A DNA stretch of 64,000 nt from Halichondria panicea (GCF_963675165.1 NC_087388.1:1218800-1282799); one strand, 5' to 3'; positions 32,702 through 45,717 are shown, counted from the first letter of the stretch. The notes: generated from the letters alone by a model not told the origin. Numbers and translations are program-made.

Positions 32702-33463
32702 TCAGTTCATATATCTGAGAACTTTAGTATCAGGACAAGTAAATGTACCTAGCTGTAGCTACGTTCAATTGCACCTGTATAACTATTGTTATACGTCACC
32801 ATGTTTGTGTCTTAGAACTTCAGAATTTATATGGTATTACCTTGTCAATTAAATTATAATTATTTTCAATACACCATGCATGATGCATAGCTATTTATAT
32901 ACCGCAATTATTTATAGTATCATTTGGTTACCTCAATTCTTATCAGTAATTGTTTCCCCAACCAATTTTTGTACTAGATCTAGCTATATAAAGCTATAAT
33001 TATTATAATAATTATAGTTTTCCTATGTCATGACCATGTAGCAATTACGGAAATTCCTTAACATAATGGTCGCAACCATTTGCCGCAGTCTTGTTTCCTG
33101 AGGATGTCTGGTTTCAGTTGGGAAGGGGAAACCATGCATGCAAATACCTCTCAACCATGCTGCTAATTATAATAATTCATTGCTGAATATTACGTTTATA
33201 CTGTTATCACTAAAACTTGATGTACATGCATTGATCGCAAATGCGTGTATTTAACGCTCAAACATGGTCATATTTTTTATACTGTAGATCTATACATAAA
33301 ATTATAATAAGTGTTCGAAGGCCGGGTCATTTTGCATGCATACAACCTATACACTTGTTTAATACATACTATTGGTACCTATATAATTATGCACTCGACA
33401 GGCTCAGCACACCTTTGTTGGAGTTGTTGGTGTTTCCTCGCAACCATGCATATAGCTTCTCAC

Positions 33464-33792
33464 CAGAGGAGGCTGGAACCACTTGACCTTGCAGACTACT
33501 TTTAGTGTCTGTAAGCTTTTCAGGGGGGGGGGGGTGACCGATCAACTTTTATTTCCGTCCGAGATACAAGTCTCGAGGCCAGCTGTGCGTTGACCTCGAG
33601 AACGAGCCACCGATGATATCGAAGCTTACACAAGAGCACTGTATCTCTAATTGGCGAAAATAAAAGTTGACCCCTCCCTGTAAAATACCGTTTTTTAAGG
33701 TTACATACACTAAAAACTACTGCAAGAGAAGTTTGGAGAAATCCAATTAGTGACCTTAATTAGCTACGGTCAAGTGGTTCCAGCCTCCTCTG
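33464..33792. mobile_element. 25-bp-TIR MITE (copy 2)
   Basis: Orthologous insertion to 5496-5852, with the same CAGAGGAGG ends. A 12-base G run near the left inner arm has grown from 5 G in copy 1. The flanks gcttctcac are present on both sides. Confidence 0.75.
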
Positions 33793-34211
33793 TGCTTCTC
33801 ACTATTTATTTCTGTAATGGTATAGCGTGGGAAGAGTAGAGTGTTAGCTTTGCAGGGACCTGCATGGAAAATACTGAAACATGAACATGCATGTCATTGA
33901 CATTGCACAGATGAATGTAGCCTCGAATCTATCCCTCGGTTCCAGGCCGCTTCACCGAGAGGTCTGGGATCGAGGCGAAGATCATTTTCTGTCTATTTCC
34001 GTTTACATTTCAACATCCTGTTTGACTTGGTTTTGCACGAGCCCCTCCCACTCCAGTTAGATACTTGTATGTACTCGGAAAAACAAGCTTTTGAACAAGC
34101 CTTGAACAAGCAAGCAAACAAACTGCAAGATTACAAATTACACTAGACTAAAGTTTGGCCCATCGTAAGGACTAGAGAAAAAGTGGTGCAAGGTAAACCC
34201 TTAATAAGTTA

Positions 34212-34496
34212 GGCCACTCCAAGTGACACTCTGGTTTCTGGTCCTAAAGTTTTTCTAATTGCATGCGGGCGGGCGGCTTTTCTCATTATGTCATTATCAA
34301 TTTCACCTTATGAATCTCATTATTTTGCAAATGAATATCATTATCACACTATTTTGTACCACATGGACCATTATGCGCATGCGTAGTAGAAATAATGGGA
34401 TAGAAATCCAATAATGAGATAGAAATCCAAGAATAAAATCTGATGCGGGCGGTGGACCAGAAACCAGAGTATCACTTGGAGTGGCCTTATTGCAGC
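34212..34496. mobile_element. TTA-flanked MITE, present only in unit 1
   Basis: The ends GGCCACTCCAAGTGA and their complement, followed by paired CTGGTTTCTGGTCC, are directly flanked by TTA on each side (34209-34211 and 34497-34499). Blocks at about 6239 and 42220 read through this point (cccttattgcagc or similar) without the element. GGCC termini and a TTA target fit PIF/Harbinger-type MITEs. Confidence 0.8.
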
Positions 34497-34690
34497 TCAA
34501 TATAAATTGTTTTATGATCATGATAATGGCTCTCATTTTAAGTATTAAAAGGCTCACCTTTGGCCAGACACAAGCTTCTCTGTTTGAGTGTAAAACATGT
34601 ACATCCCTGGCAAAATTTCTTACTAATCTTCTATAATTAATTAATTTTAGTCTAAGAGAATATTAAAGTGTGGCAATTATAGTACAACCA

Positions 34691-37600
34691 GCAGTGAGAC
34701 ACCTGATCAGTAAGCACAGTACTGATAGTTACACCACTAATAATAAGAAAAATACTCAATTGATGCTAGCTGTACTTAGTGGTCATGCCCATGTTTTGGA
34801 TGCCTTAGTCAAAGAATTCAACAGCAGTTGTCATGTTCGAAGTTACAGTGATCGTACTCTTCTTCACCAAGCATGTGACCGTGGCCATATAAAACTTATA
34901 GACAAACTGGTAATGGAATATGGCCTCAGTTCCGAAGATAGAAATTGTAAAGGAAACACACCTCTACATAATTATTGCAGCTTTGAAAGGACATGTTGAA
35001 ACAGTGAAACACCTGATCAGAAATCACAAAGTTGAAACCAATATCACTAACAATAAGAACTCTACCCCATTGTGTTTAGCAGCTAAAGGTGGGCACCAGG
35101 TTGTGCTTCATGCTCTGATTGAAGAGTTCCATTGCAGTCCACATATAAGAGGCTACAATGGTCGAACTCTGCTTCATTATGCTTGCAAATATGGCCATAT
35201 AGAAACATTAAACAATTTAGAATTAAAATAATTATAAGGCGGATCCAACAATCAGAGACAACGATGGGAACATACCTCTTCATATTTTGTGTCGTACACG
35301 GTATACTGAAGAAGGGAAGCTGAGAACAATGCTTTGCGAATACCAGTGCTGGACAGTGTTTAAAGTTAATAATGATGGCAACACACCTCTTCACACAGCA
35401 GCTAAATATGGGCAAGTTCATTGTGCACGCTTACTATTGCAGAAATGCAATGCTCCCCTTTTTGTGCGAAATAAGCATAAAGAGACTGCCCTTGATGTAG
35501 CTAAAGCTCAGAAAAGTCAGGAAATCATGATCATTTTCAAAAATGATCATTCTGAAATCCAGTCAATCTACCGGCAACTAGACAAACTTGCTAAACAAGA
35601 GTTTGGTAGTGTAAAGAACCTCACCAGAATATTTGTTGTAGGTCATTCAGGTGCAGGGAAGTCCACGCTTGTTGAAACTATTAGGTTTCTTTAGCTACTT
35701 CAGCACATCAACTGTTGTCCCTCACACTGCAGGCATTGTTCCAAGTACTTATGACAGTAGTGCTTATGGAAGAATGATTTTGCTGGTGATTCTGAGTACT
35801 ACTCCTCACACACTGCATGCAATCATGGAGTCAATCAACACATCGAAAGGAAGTAATATATATTTGATAATTTGTGATTTGAGTAAAGGCGAAGAAGCTG
35901 CTGCCACTAAATACAGCTATTGGCTTTCATTTCTATCATACAATCTCAAACACAATCATCCTACCAGTGGGAAGCCATGCTGATGTCATTAATAGAACGT
36001 CAATGGAACGAGTATTATATGTGCTTGACAGTGTATCTCAAAAGTTTTGTAGCAGCTCCAAGATTATATAGAACAAAGTATTGCTCTTGATTGTCGTAAA
36101 CGAGGGGCTGTAGTGAATGACATACAAAACACTCGAGATTTTCGAAAAATGTATCCCCCATCGGACTTTCTCCAGAGACAAGTGTTCTCTTGGAATTGTT
36201 GAAAAAAAACTTTGAACACATTCCTTGCTCTCGGCATAGAAGAGACTGGAATTCCGCTGCCACTAAATTCTTCTTTACTATACACTCTCATAAGAGAGTT
36301 ATACATGATTTGGGTCTACTAATGTTGATAGAGAGAGAAGGGGACTCCATTGAGAACCACATAATCGTTCTCAAGATATCAATATTCACATCAGATGTGC
36401 ACAAAAAACTCTTTTCAGAGTCTGCTAGAGCTGACCTCACCAAGCACATTGATCAACTCAAGTTCAGTGTAGGCATTATTCCAGAATCACTACTGGAAAT
36501 AGTACTGCCAGAGCACATCACAAAAGAAAGTCTACTTAAGCTGCAGTACTGTCACGAAATTGAGAATTTGTACGTGGAAGAGGACCACACTCTTTCTCAA
36601 CTCACTTCTAGGCCAGTCACAACAAACACTGCCAATACAGAGAAATTTCATTAATTTTTTCCTGCTTTATGTGATCTTAAGCTCGGCGAAATTCAATGGC
36701 CAAAATCCGAAGGTGATATGATTACTTTAGGATGGTATGCTAAATGTGATGGTGACAGATTCAACTATTTCCCAACACGATTTCTACATGTGCTTATTGT
36801 TCACCTTTCTCACAACTTTGCATTAAAACAAAACTTGCGAACAAGTCACAGACCCTCTTTAGTAAGTGAGTCTTCTAGTGATAATAGTTTTTGATTGCGG
36901 AGGTATGTGCTGCCAATCCTCGCTGTCGTGTCTGGTCGACTGGTCTGCATTGGCTTATGAGAATGGAGTGGAGGTATTTGTCGATATGCCTAAAGACGCT
37001 GATAGTAAAGATCTGATTGTACTAGTGACATTGAAGATAAAGTTGAATGTTTCAACTCTCTGCAACTAGTTATTCAGAAGGTAGTCGAAACAAAAGTTGA
37101 ATTCTGTGCTAGTATAGTGCCAACTGTTTACCTTCTTAATTGATCCGAGCAACCTTAAGCATGAATCTTTTACGAATGCTAGCAATGCACCTAAATATTC
37201 TCTAATCGATATCGAAGAGGCACTAGCAGAAGGCACTAAGCGAGTCATGGACAATGAAGGACGATGCTTCTCCTCTCCGATCAAAGATTGGATCAGCCCA
37301 ATATCTTACTGGAGTGAGTACCCATGCATGCACATACATCTTTAATTGTTATAATTGTTGTTGTAAACTTTCACAGAATTGTTGTTTCCGATGGATACCT
37401 TCTTGGTTCGTTCTGCTTTGAAAAAAGTATTAGGTACTCAATGGAAACTGCTAGGACTAAATTTTTTAATTTCCTGGATTAAACTAGATAACATTGACAA
37501 TGAAGCATCCTTTCCTGATGGCATTGCTAAGAAAAAAGAAGTAATTCAACTGTGCATGGATGTCACAAGAACCCACCTGGATAGTGTTGGTAGACGCTCT

Positions 37601-38106
37601 CAGTCAACCTTCAATTGGATTGTCCCAGAAAGCAAGTCAAATCTCAAGAGAACACAGTAAGTACCTCACAATCATTATACCTCATTCCCAGGCCAAGTTT
37701 TCGCTTTTATATCGGATATTCTCATTCAATCAGCAAAAATTTGGCGTGGAAACGAGGCTAAGCTATAAGCATAATTATGCATATACTGCCTCTTCATGCG
37801 TAAATTGTATATATAAATAATTATATAGATGTGCCTCTACAAGAGAAAATCCTCTGCGAAAACAATTCATCCCTCCGTCCTGACGAGGACTTTCTCCAAT
37901 CATTTGCTGCTATTATTGGCTCTCGATGGCAGTGTCTTGCTTCTCCCCTCTCCCTCACTTCTAAAGTCATTGAGAGCATCAAGAGAGAGACAACCAGACA
38001 AGCACTTGTGATGCTACAGAAGTGGGCAGCCAGGGAGACGGCAAATTATGGTCAGTTGAGAGAGAAACTCTGTACACTCCGTACACTCTCAGTGTTTCAT
38101 ATCTGA
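34691..38106 (+). pseudogene. Pseudogene C2: partial ankyrin-Roc-COR-Death copy
   Basis: It starts abruptly inside an ankyrin repeat: spacer sequence (gtacaaccag) runs directly into cagtgagacacctgatcag at about 34690. Ankyrin remnants continue to about 35225 with a frameshift near 34970. From 35230 it follows C1: P-loop (about 35640), the 8-base loss with TAG (35690), a further deletion at the G3 motif (about 35779), the shared lesion before 36070, COR to 37313, a Death-like exon (37377-37656) carrying a 4-base insertion near 37553, and a Death exon (37829-38106). It has no start codon or promoter of its own. Confidence 0.85.
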
Positions 38107-38531
38107 GAAAAGTTAGTTCATTTATCACAGCAGAAATTTTAGCTATATACATTCCATATTCATGCAATTGCGGCCTTTTAAAGCTAATGGACGTAGCTAT
38201 ACGTTATCAATGCACCTATATAGCTTTTTACCAAAATATATCACCATTAATTATTGTTTTGTGTCACTTAACTTTCAGGATTATGCTTTGCCATTCATGT
38301 TATTACATTTAAGCAACAATAATGCTACACTGCACTTTTAATTTGCATACTGCCCTGCAAATGCAATGCACCATGCCAACTTCATCAAATCGCACTTTCG
38401 CACCATACAAATCGCATAATTTTGTTAGCCTACTAGTTTCTTTTATTGTCAATTCTTACTGTCAATGCTTCCCCCAAGTAACTTTGGTACAGTAACTGCA
38501 CAGCTATATAGGTATAGCGATGTACAAACGT

Positions 38532-40314
38532 TCTGTACAGCTCCAACATTGATGATTTGCAAAGTGTTGCTCTTGCTCTGTCGTAAACAAGGAACCTCTA
38601 ATCAGAGTTTGATTCGTTAGCAGTAGTTGAAGAGGTTTGATGAGGGCGATCCTCTCCAACTCAATACAGTTGCCACTATTTTCAGTTATTGAGTTGTTGA
38701 ATAAGATTTGTAAGTGCGAACTAAGTACCTCTAATCAGACATAAGGAACTTACTTAGAATTATCATCCCCTATCGAACTTTCCACGGAGACAAGCTCTCT
38801 TTCATGGGATTGTTGAAATACGTTCCAGCTTGCAAAGTAAGCGCTTCCTTATCTCTCACATAGAAATTACACTGCTGTCCGAAAAGAGTTACATCAACAT
38901 TTATTAATGCTAAAGCAGACCTCAACAAACTCATCGATCAACTTAAGCTCAGTGTAGGCATTATTCCAGAATCACTATACTGGAAAGAGTGCTACCAGAG
39001 TACATCACAAAGGAAAGTCTACTTAAGCTGCATTACTGTCAAGAAATTGAGAATGTGTACGTGTATGCAAGAGGACTATTTTCTTTCTCAACTCACTTTG
39101 GGGCCAGTACGAACAGAAAGTGCCACTAACGAAAATATTTTCCCTGTTCTATAACTATGATCTCAAGCTCGAGGAAATTCAATGACCTAAATCCGTAAAT
39201 TACTTTGGGATGGTATGCTAAATGTGATGGTGACAGATTAGACTTCTTCCCAACACTATTTATTTATGTGCTTATCGTTCATCTCTCTCACAACTTTGCT
39301 GCATTAAAACGAAGCATGCCAACAAGTCCGCTACAACTTCCGATTTTTTGTTTGTGGATGTATACAGTAACACTGCCAATCCTCGCTGTTATGTCTGGTC
39401 ACCTGGTCGATCTTGCATTGGCTTATGAAAAACGGAGTCAAGGTATTATTTTGTCGATATATGCTCAAAGATGCTAATAGTAAAGAACTGATTGTATTAA
39501 AGGATCGAGTGATATCCGAAATGAAGTAGAGTGTTCCAAAACTCTGTAACTATTTATTCAAAGGTATAATTGAAGCAAAAATGGAGTTCTATGCTGGCTG
39601 TACCTTCTTGATCTGAGCAAAATCTTCTGCAATATCTTAAAAAAAATGCAGATGCATCATATAGATCTCATTGATAAAACATTAGCAGAAGGCACTGAGC
39701 GAGTCATGGATAAAGAAGGACGATGCTTCTCTTCTCTGATAAAAGATTGGACCAGCCCAACAAGACGGACCATATCTTACTGGAGTAAGTTTCACACACA
39801 AACACACACACACACACACATGCAAACATATCTTTAATATTGTCACATGCGAGACGTGTCGTTTATACAGATTTGTTAATCTTCCTTGGTGAAATTGCTA
39901 AGAAAAGAGTATTTTGACCGTGGTTCTCAGAAACTCTCCTGGAAAATGTTGGTTGCTGCTCTCAGTCAACCTTCAATTGGATTGTCCCAGAAAGAAAAGC
40001 AAGTCTCACAAGAACACAGTAAGTACCTCATTCATTTATTATGTGCTGTTTACGATTTCAAAATTGCTATTTATAGACGTAACTCTACAAGAGAAATCCT
40101 CGAAGGCAATTCATTTGTCCGTCCTGGCAAGGACTTTCTCCAATCGTTTGCTGCCATCATTGGCTCTCGATGGCAGTGTCTTGCTTCTCCCCTCTCCCTC
40201 ACTTCTGAAGACATTGTGAGCATCAAGAGAGAGACAAGAGGAGCAGAGTCGACCAAACAAGCACTCGTCATACTGCAGAAGTGCATGGGAAACCAGACAG
40301 ACGGCAACTTATGA
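38532..40314 (+). pseudogene. Tail copy C2': decayed COR plus Death-domain remnant
   Basis: Nearly identical to 30920-32701. It shows the same relics: COR from about 38840, GWYAKCDGDRLDFFPT at about 39205, the COR exon end at about 39706-39785, a Death-like remnant to about 40019, and a truncated Death domain to 40314. In this copy the relic intron before the Death exon happens to be read through in frame. Confidence 0.8.
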
Positions 40315-41102
40315 TCAGTTCATATATCTGAGAACTTTAGTATCAGGACAAGTAAATGTACCTGTAGCTACGTTCAATTGCACCTGTATAACTATTGTTA
40401 TACGTCACCATGTTTGTGTCTTAGAACTTCAAAATTTATATGGTATTACCTTGTCAATTAAATTATAATTATTTTCAATACACCATGCATGCATGCATAG
40501 CTATTTATATACCGCAATTATTTATAGTATCATTTGGTTACCTCAATTCTTATCAGTCATTGTTTCCCCAACCAATTTTTGTACTAGATCTAGCTATATA
40601 AAACTATATAATTATAATATAGTTTTCTTATTATGTCATGACCATGTAGCAATTACGGAAATTCCTTAACATAATGGTCGCAACCATTTGCCGCAGTCTT
40701 GTTTCCTGAGGATGTCTGGTTTCAGTTGGGAAGGGGAAACCATGCATGCAAATACCTCTCAACCATGCTGCTAATTATAATAGTTCATGGCTGAATATTA
40801 CGTTTATACTGTTATCACTAAAACTTGACGTACATGCATTGATCGCAAATGCGTGTATTTAACGCTCAAACATGGTCCTATTTTTTATACTGCATGTATA
40901 CATAAAAATTATATTATAATTATAATTACATTATAATGTTCGAAGGCCGGGTCATTTTGCATGCATACATCTAGGAACATACAACCTATACACTTGTTTA
41001 ATACATACTATTGGTACCTATATAATTATGCACTCGACAGGCTCAGCACACCTTTGTTGGAGTTGTTGGTGTTTCCTCGCAACCATGCATATAGCTTCTC
41101 AC

Positions 41103-41425
41103 CAGAGGAGGCTGGAACCACTCGACCTTGCAGACTACTTTTAGTGTCTGTAAGCTTTTCAGGGGGGGGGGGGTCAACTTTTATTTCCATCCGAGATACA
41201 AGTCTCAAGGCCAGCTGTGCGTTGACCTCGAGAACGAGCCACCGATGGTATCGAAGCTTACACAAGAGCACTGTATCTCTACTTTTGAGCAAAATTGGCG
41301 AAAATAAAAGTTGACCCCTCCCTGCAAAATACCGTTTTAAGATCACATACACTAAAAACTACTGCGAGAGGAAATCCAATTAGTGACCTTAATTAGCTAA
41401 GATCAAGTGGTTCCAGCCTCCTCTG
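41103..41425. mobile_element. 25-bp-TIR MITE (copy 3)
   Basis: Same insertion as 5496-5852 and 33464-33792. The TIRs have started to decay (ctcgacc and gatcaag replace the matched inner ends). It holds a 12-base G run at 41162-41173. Confidence 0.7.
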
Positions 41426-41700
41426 TGCTTCTCACTATTTATTTCTGTAATGGGAAGAGTAGAGTGTTAGCTTTGCAGGGACCTGCATGGAAAATACTGA
41501 AACATGAACATGCATGTCATTGACATTGCACAGATGCACAGATGAATGTAGCCTCGAATCTATCCCTCGGTTCCAGGCCGCTTCACAAGAAGTCTGGGAT
41601 CGAGGCTAAGATAAATGCATCCATTTCCTGTTCTATTTCCGTTTACATTTCAACATCCTGGTTTTGCACGAGCCCCTCCCACTCCAGTTAGATTTACTTG

Positions 41701-42090
41701 TACCGTATATCTTCTAATTTATCGGACACTTCTAATTACCCCAGACACTCTTTTGGGCAATTTTCGTTGTTCTAATACAACGGACACTCCAGTACTTTAA
41801 TATTACATTTGTTCTAAATATCCGGACAATATCTTGAAAAGTTGAGTTACCATTCATAGACGGCAAGTAAGACTTGGAGTGCTGCAGTTAGATAGCTTTG
41901 AGTAGCTAGTTTTAGATAGTTAGTGCAACTATTCAGTCGTACCTTGTTCTATTAAACTTAGCTAGCTCGCATGCAGCTGCTTGCTTGTTCTAATTATTCC
42001 GGACACTTCGCATGCTCTGTTCCAATTATACCCGGACAATTTCCAAAATAATTATTTTTTGCTGTCCGATAAATTAGAAGATATACGGTA
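41701..42090. mobile_element. TA-flanked MITE, present only in unit 2
   Basis: The ends CCGTATATCTTCTAATTTAT form a long perfect inverted repeat and are flanked by TA. Unit 1 reads tacttgtatgtactcgg through the site without the element (about 34060-34080). Internal motifs such as CGGACAC next to TCTAATTA recur several times. Fits a Tc1/mariner-type MITE. Confidence 0.85.
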
Positions 42091-42566
42091 TGTACTCAGA
42101 AAACAAGCTTTTGAACAAGCAGCAAACAATCAAGCAAACAAACTGCAAGATTACAAATTACACTGGACTAAAGTTTGGCCCATCGTAAGGACTAGAGAAA
42201 AAGTGGTGCAAGGTAAATCCTTATTGCAGCTTAATTAATACAACAGTTTCAATATAAATTGTTTTATGATCATAGCTCTCATTAAAAGGCTCACCTTTGG
42301 CCAGACACAAGCTTCTCTGTTTGAGTGTAAAACATGTACATCCCTGGCAAAATTTTTTACTAATGCTTCTATAATTAATTAGTCTAAGAGAATATTAAAG
42401 TGTGGCAATTAGTACAACCAGTAGGTTGTACATAGGATTGACAGTGCAGTTGTGCGTGTTTGCACACATTTTGATAGTGCTATAGGCAAATAAGTACATG
42501 TAAAACTAAAATATAAGAACACAGATAACGATGAGAGGGATAGCAAAAAGTTTCCGTTGGATAAAG

Positions 42567-43430
42567 CATAGATACACGAAAGAAAGGGATAGGCAACACC
42601 CAGCACTTCCGTTGGATGAGGCGAGTTGCTAAAAAGGGGCGTGTAATGAGCAAAAAGGGGTGTGTGCACTCAAAATGTCAGTAAAGATATTAATAGTTTG
42701 TAGTATTATAGCAAACTGTGCTCTTGAGGAGACACCAGATACACTTAGACATAGGCTATTAATCTTTTAGAGCTACTATATGCAAGTGATGAGGAAGTGA
42801 GCTCCAAAGGGGGTGTCATTACACTCTACAAACCATAACAGGTCTGTTCCCAAGTCCTTCAAATGCCATCTCTTCGATCACACAATACAGATAAAGATAC
42901 TTGTGTTCCACTTTCTAATACCTAAACTGTGTCTTAGAGCACTTCAAACTAGATTACCATGTACAGTAAGAGCAGGAGAGGTACGCAAACTTTCTGGACT
43001 TCGGACAAACGTTTCATGATGCTGCTACTACTTCACTGCATTGAGAGGTAGAAAATATGCTTTGTTCCATGCAGTTATAAACACACTTTAATTCTGTGAA
43101 ACGTACATGTTATAAAATTATTTCATATTGGAGATATAGGTACATAAACTGACAAATCGGTGTTTTTTCACACAAATCAAGCTGAATAAAAGAAAGCTCG
43201 GCACTAACATAGCAACTGTAGCTATCAGTAGTGCTGGGTGTATGTGTGCATGATGCTTGATTGCTTTGAATTTCTCTTTTAGGCCCCCTACGAGAAAAAT
43301 AAGCAGATATAGGGATCATTGTGTACTTTCTTGAGCGCAACTCGCCTCTAACCAGAGGGTGTGACGTCACACACTGCATTTACCTAGCATCACGTGAGGC
43401 GTTGCCTATCCCTTTCTTTCGTGTATCTAT
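42567..43430. mobile_element. 864-bp element with 30-bp inverted ends and 8-bp target duplication
   Basis: The inverted ends read ATAGATACACGAAAGAAAGG...GGCAAC. The 8-bp direct repeat GGATAAAG flanks both sides (42559-42566 and 43431-43438). The paralogous block near 6577 has the uninterrupted site (ttggataaaggctat). An 8-bp duplication fits a hAT-type element. No transposase frame was recognised. Its right half resembles older sequence at 6990-7075 and 43860-43945, so related elements are nested here. Confidence 0.8.
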
Positions 43431-43964
43431 GGATAAAGGCTATATAGTTGCGTTTAATGAGCAAAAAGGGGCGTGTGCACTAAAATATGGATTATGGTCT
43501 ATTTTAAAGCTGCTTATATATAATATTCAGAGTAAGTGATCTCTAAAGGGGGTGTCAGTGTACTCACTGCATGGTCTGTTTTCAGGTCCTTCTTTTCGAT
43601 AACACAATTGATAGAGAAAGATACTTGCATTCCACTTTCTACCTTATAATTATAACCTGTGTCTTGGAGCACTTTATACAATATACAGTAAGAGCAGGAG
43701 AGGTATATGGAAACTTTTGTAGACTTTTGACAAACGTAGATACCCAGTAGTGTTGCGTGGGCATGATGCAGGATTGCTCTTGTACGCTCCAGTCGTCTAC
43801 AAGAAAACTATAAAAGCAGATAATTATCGGAATAAGGGAAGCATGCAGTATGTACGTTCTTGAGCGTAACTAGCCTCAAACCAGAGGGTGTGACATCACA
43901 CACTGCATTTGCCTAGCATCACGTGAGGCGTTGTCTATCCCTCTCTTTCATAAGAATAAGTGTG

Positions 43965-44820
43965 ATAAGTTATAGTTATAACACGGGCACGAGGGATGTA
44001 TGGAATATATTGCACTGAAGCACGAGGGCGCCAGCCCCGAGGGCTGAGTGCAATATATGCCATGCAGCCCGAGTGCACGTGTTATAACTAGTTTATATCC
44101 CGAGGGCATAGCAACATAACACTGTCCTAGTAACACAATATAAACAGCACAAAAAAAGACAGAGACAACTCTAGACACAGCTCCATCTCTTCTCTCTTCT
44201 AGACGCCAGTATCTGCAGCGTATAAGATTGGCATGACCGACGAATGGCTTGACACAAAATTGTTGGAGTGAAATCTGCAAAACAGCCCCACCCCACTTCT
44301 GGTGCTGCAAAAACAGCCCCGCCCCACTTACTGCTGCAAAGAAACAGCCCCACCCCACTACTCAGTGAATACTAGCTGCTGGTCTACGCTCGGCCTCATA
44401 ACCAAGCCAAGAAAGCTCACTTCTACACTGCTGCAAAACAGCTCATGCCCCCAGCAAAAAGAGCTACTTCTAGTGCTACGGTGAAGCAGAATTGACATGC
44501 ATCACGATGTCGAGGACTAGGTCGATCTAGGAACACAGAATCTTCCACAAAATAAATCTTGGACAATTTTAAAACCTGCACGGTTGCAAGAAGAAACTCC
44601 AGCAGTGCTGAACATTCATTCCTGCATGGCTGGACATACTTTGATACTTGTTATTTCTCATGCGTATTAATTTAATTTTAATTTAATTGTCTGTCTAATT
44701 GCCAGAGGGGCGTTTTGCGGTCAGTGCAATATGACTTTGCGGTCAGTGCAATATGACTTTCAGCAGTGCAATATGCTTCATATTGCACTTGGCAACAACG
44801 TAGCAACGGGATATAATTCA
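43965..44820. mobile_element. Composite inverted-repeat insertion
   Basis: About 850 bp absent from the paralogous site near 7085. It contains paired motifs GTTATAACACG / CGTGTTATAAC near its left end, repeated GTGCAATATATG/GCAATATGACTTT stretches, and TATATCCCGAGGGCATAGCAA against GTAGCAACGGGATATA near the right side. Three CAGCCCCNCCCCACT repeats lie at about 44283-44361. Probably nested MITEs; exact ends are uncertain. Confidence 0.55.
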
Positions 44821-45672
44821 ATAATAATATATTTTTGTGCTTAGTTATCGAGGCACATGGGCGGGTATATAGTAGTCAGTTGGTTTGTCTGTCTGTCTGT
44901 TTGTGATTTCTGAGCCTGCTCACCTGGATGCCATAGCACTGCGTTTACAGCATGGTTAGCCTTCACACAACAAGTTATTAGTTTTAATAATGACATATTT
45001 TGCTTCGTTGTCGAATAAAAGCGAGCAAAAGCTTGAACTTACACGTTGGCCATAATTATTATAGAACTCTCTATAATTATATGCCCGGCTTTAATTCGAG
45101 GCACTGATTTTACAGCCACGTGGATACAAATTATTTGTTTTCATGGGAAGAGACTCCATGCTTTGGGTTACAGACATCTCGTTGCACAAAATAGCATGTG
45201 TTTAGCTAGTACACGTAGGCTGCATACATTGTCATGTGTTTGTTTATCAAGTTGATACCTGTGTATGACATCATACATGTGCACAACCTGTATAATGATA
45301 TTCATTTCAATGAAATTCATTTGCAGCCCATAATTATAGAGTAAGTCGTCAGGAATCAAGAATTATTGAGGGAAAAGAATTAGAAATACAATGCACAAAC
45401 AAAATGATATCGATAGGCATAGTTATAGGTATGTTAACTAGCGAAAACTTGGATGAGCCATAATTGGCTGAGTACAAGCTAATCTCAGAGCTCTGTAATC
45501 ACAATAATTATAAGCAGCTAGAATAACACATTATTAAGCTGCTGCTATTCTTTATGGTATTGCTGCCATAAAACTATAGGTTATAAGGAGCTCCGACCAC
45601 AATCAAGAGCTAGCTGTAAAGTTAATTATGCCTCGATACGAAACCGCACGAGGGATACGGTAAAGCTGACTG

Positions 45673-45674
<2 letters not shown>

Positions 45675-45715
<41 letters not shown>
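45675..45715 (+). repeat. (TG)n microsatellite
   Basis: About 20 TG units, against about 10 at the paralogous position 8315-8334. Confidence 0.85.

Positions 45716-45717
<2 letters not shown>

Larger units (their letters stand above)
27618..34690 (+). repeat. Segmental duplication unit 1
   Basis: This unit matches about 35230-42480 at an offset of about 7.61 kb, over coding relics and spacer alike, with small indels. It begins at gcggatccaacaatcagaga and includes the C1 Roc-COR-Death part, its tail copy and the spacer. The first window block (1-6430) is a more diverged third copy. Confidence 0.85.
32702..34690. other. Spacer of unit 1, no gene seen
   Basis: Non-coding and homologous to 4740-6430 and 40320-42420. 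It carries the 25-bp-TIR MITE (33464-33792), a 12-G run (33523-33534) and a unit-specific TTA-flanked MITE (34212-34496). Confidence 0.7.
35230..42480 (+). repeat. Segmental duplication unit 2
   Basis: The partner of 27618-34690. It is nearly identical over the coding relics. It differs by loss or gain of MITEs: it lacks the TTA-flanked element and carries the TA-flanked element at 41701-42090. Confidence 0.85.

Noticed and set aside
43948..44358. Minus-strand open frame of about 136 codons
   Set aside because: It lies inside an insertion made of inverted and direct repeats, has no recognisable domain and is absent from the paralogous spacer.
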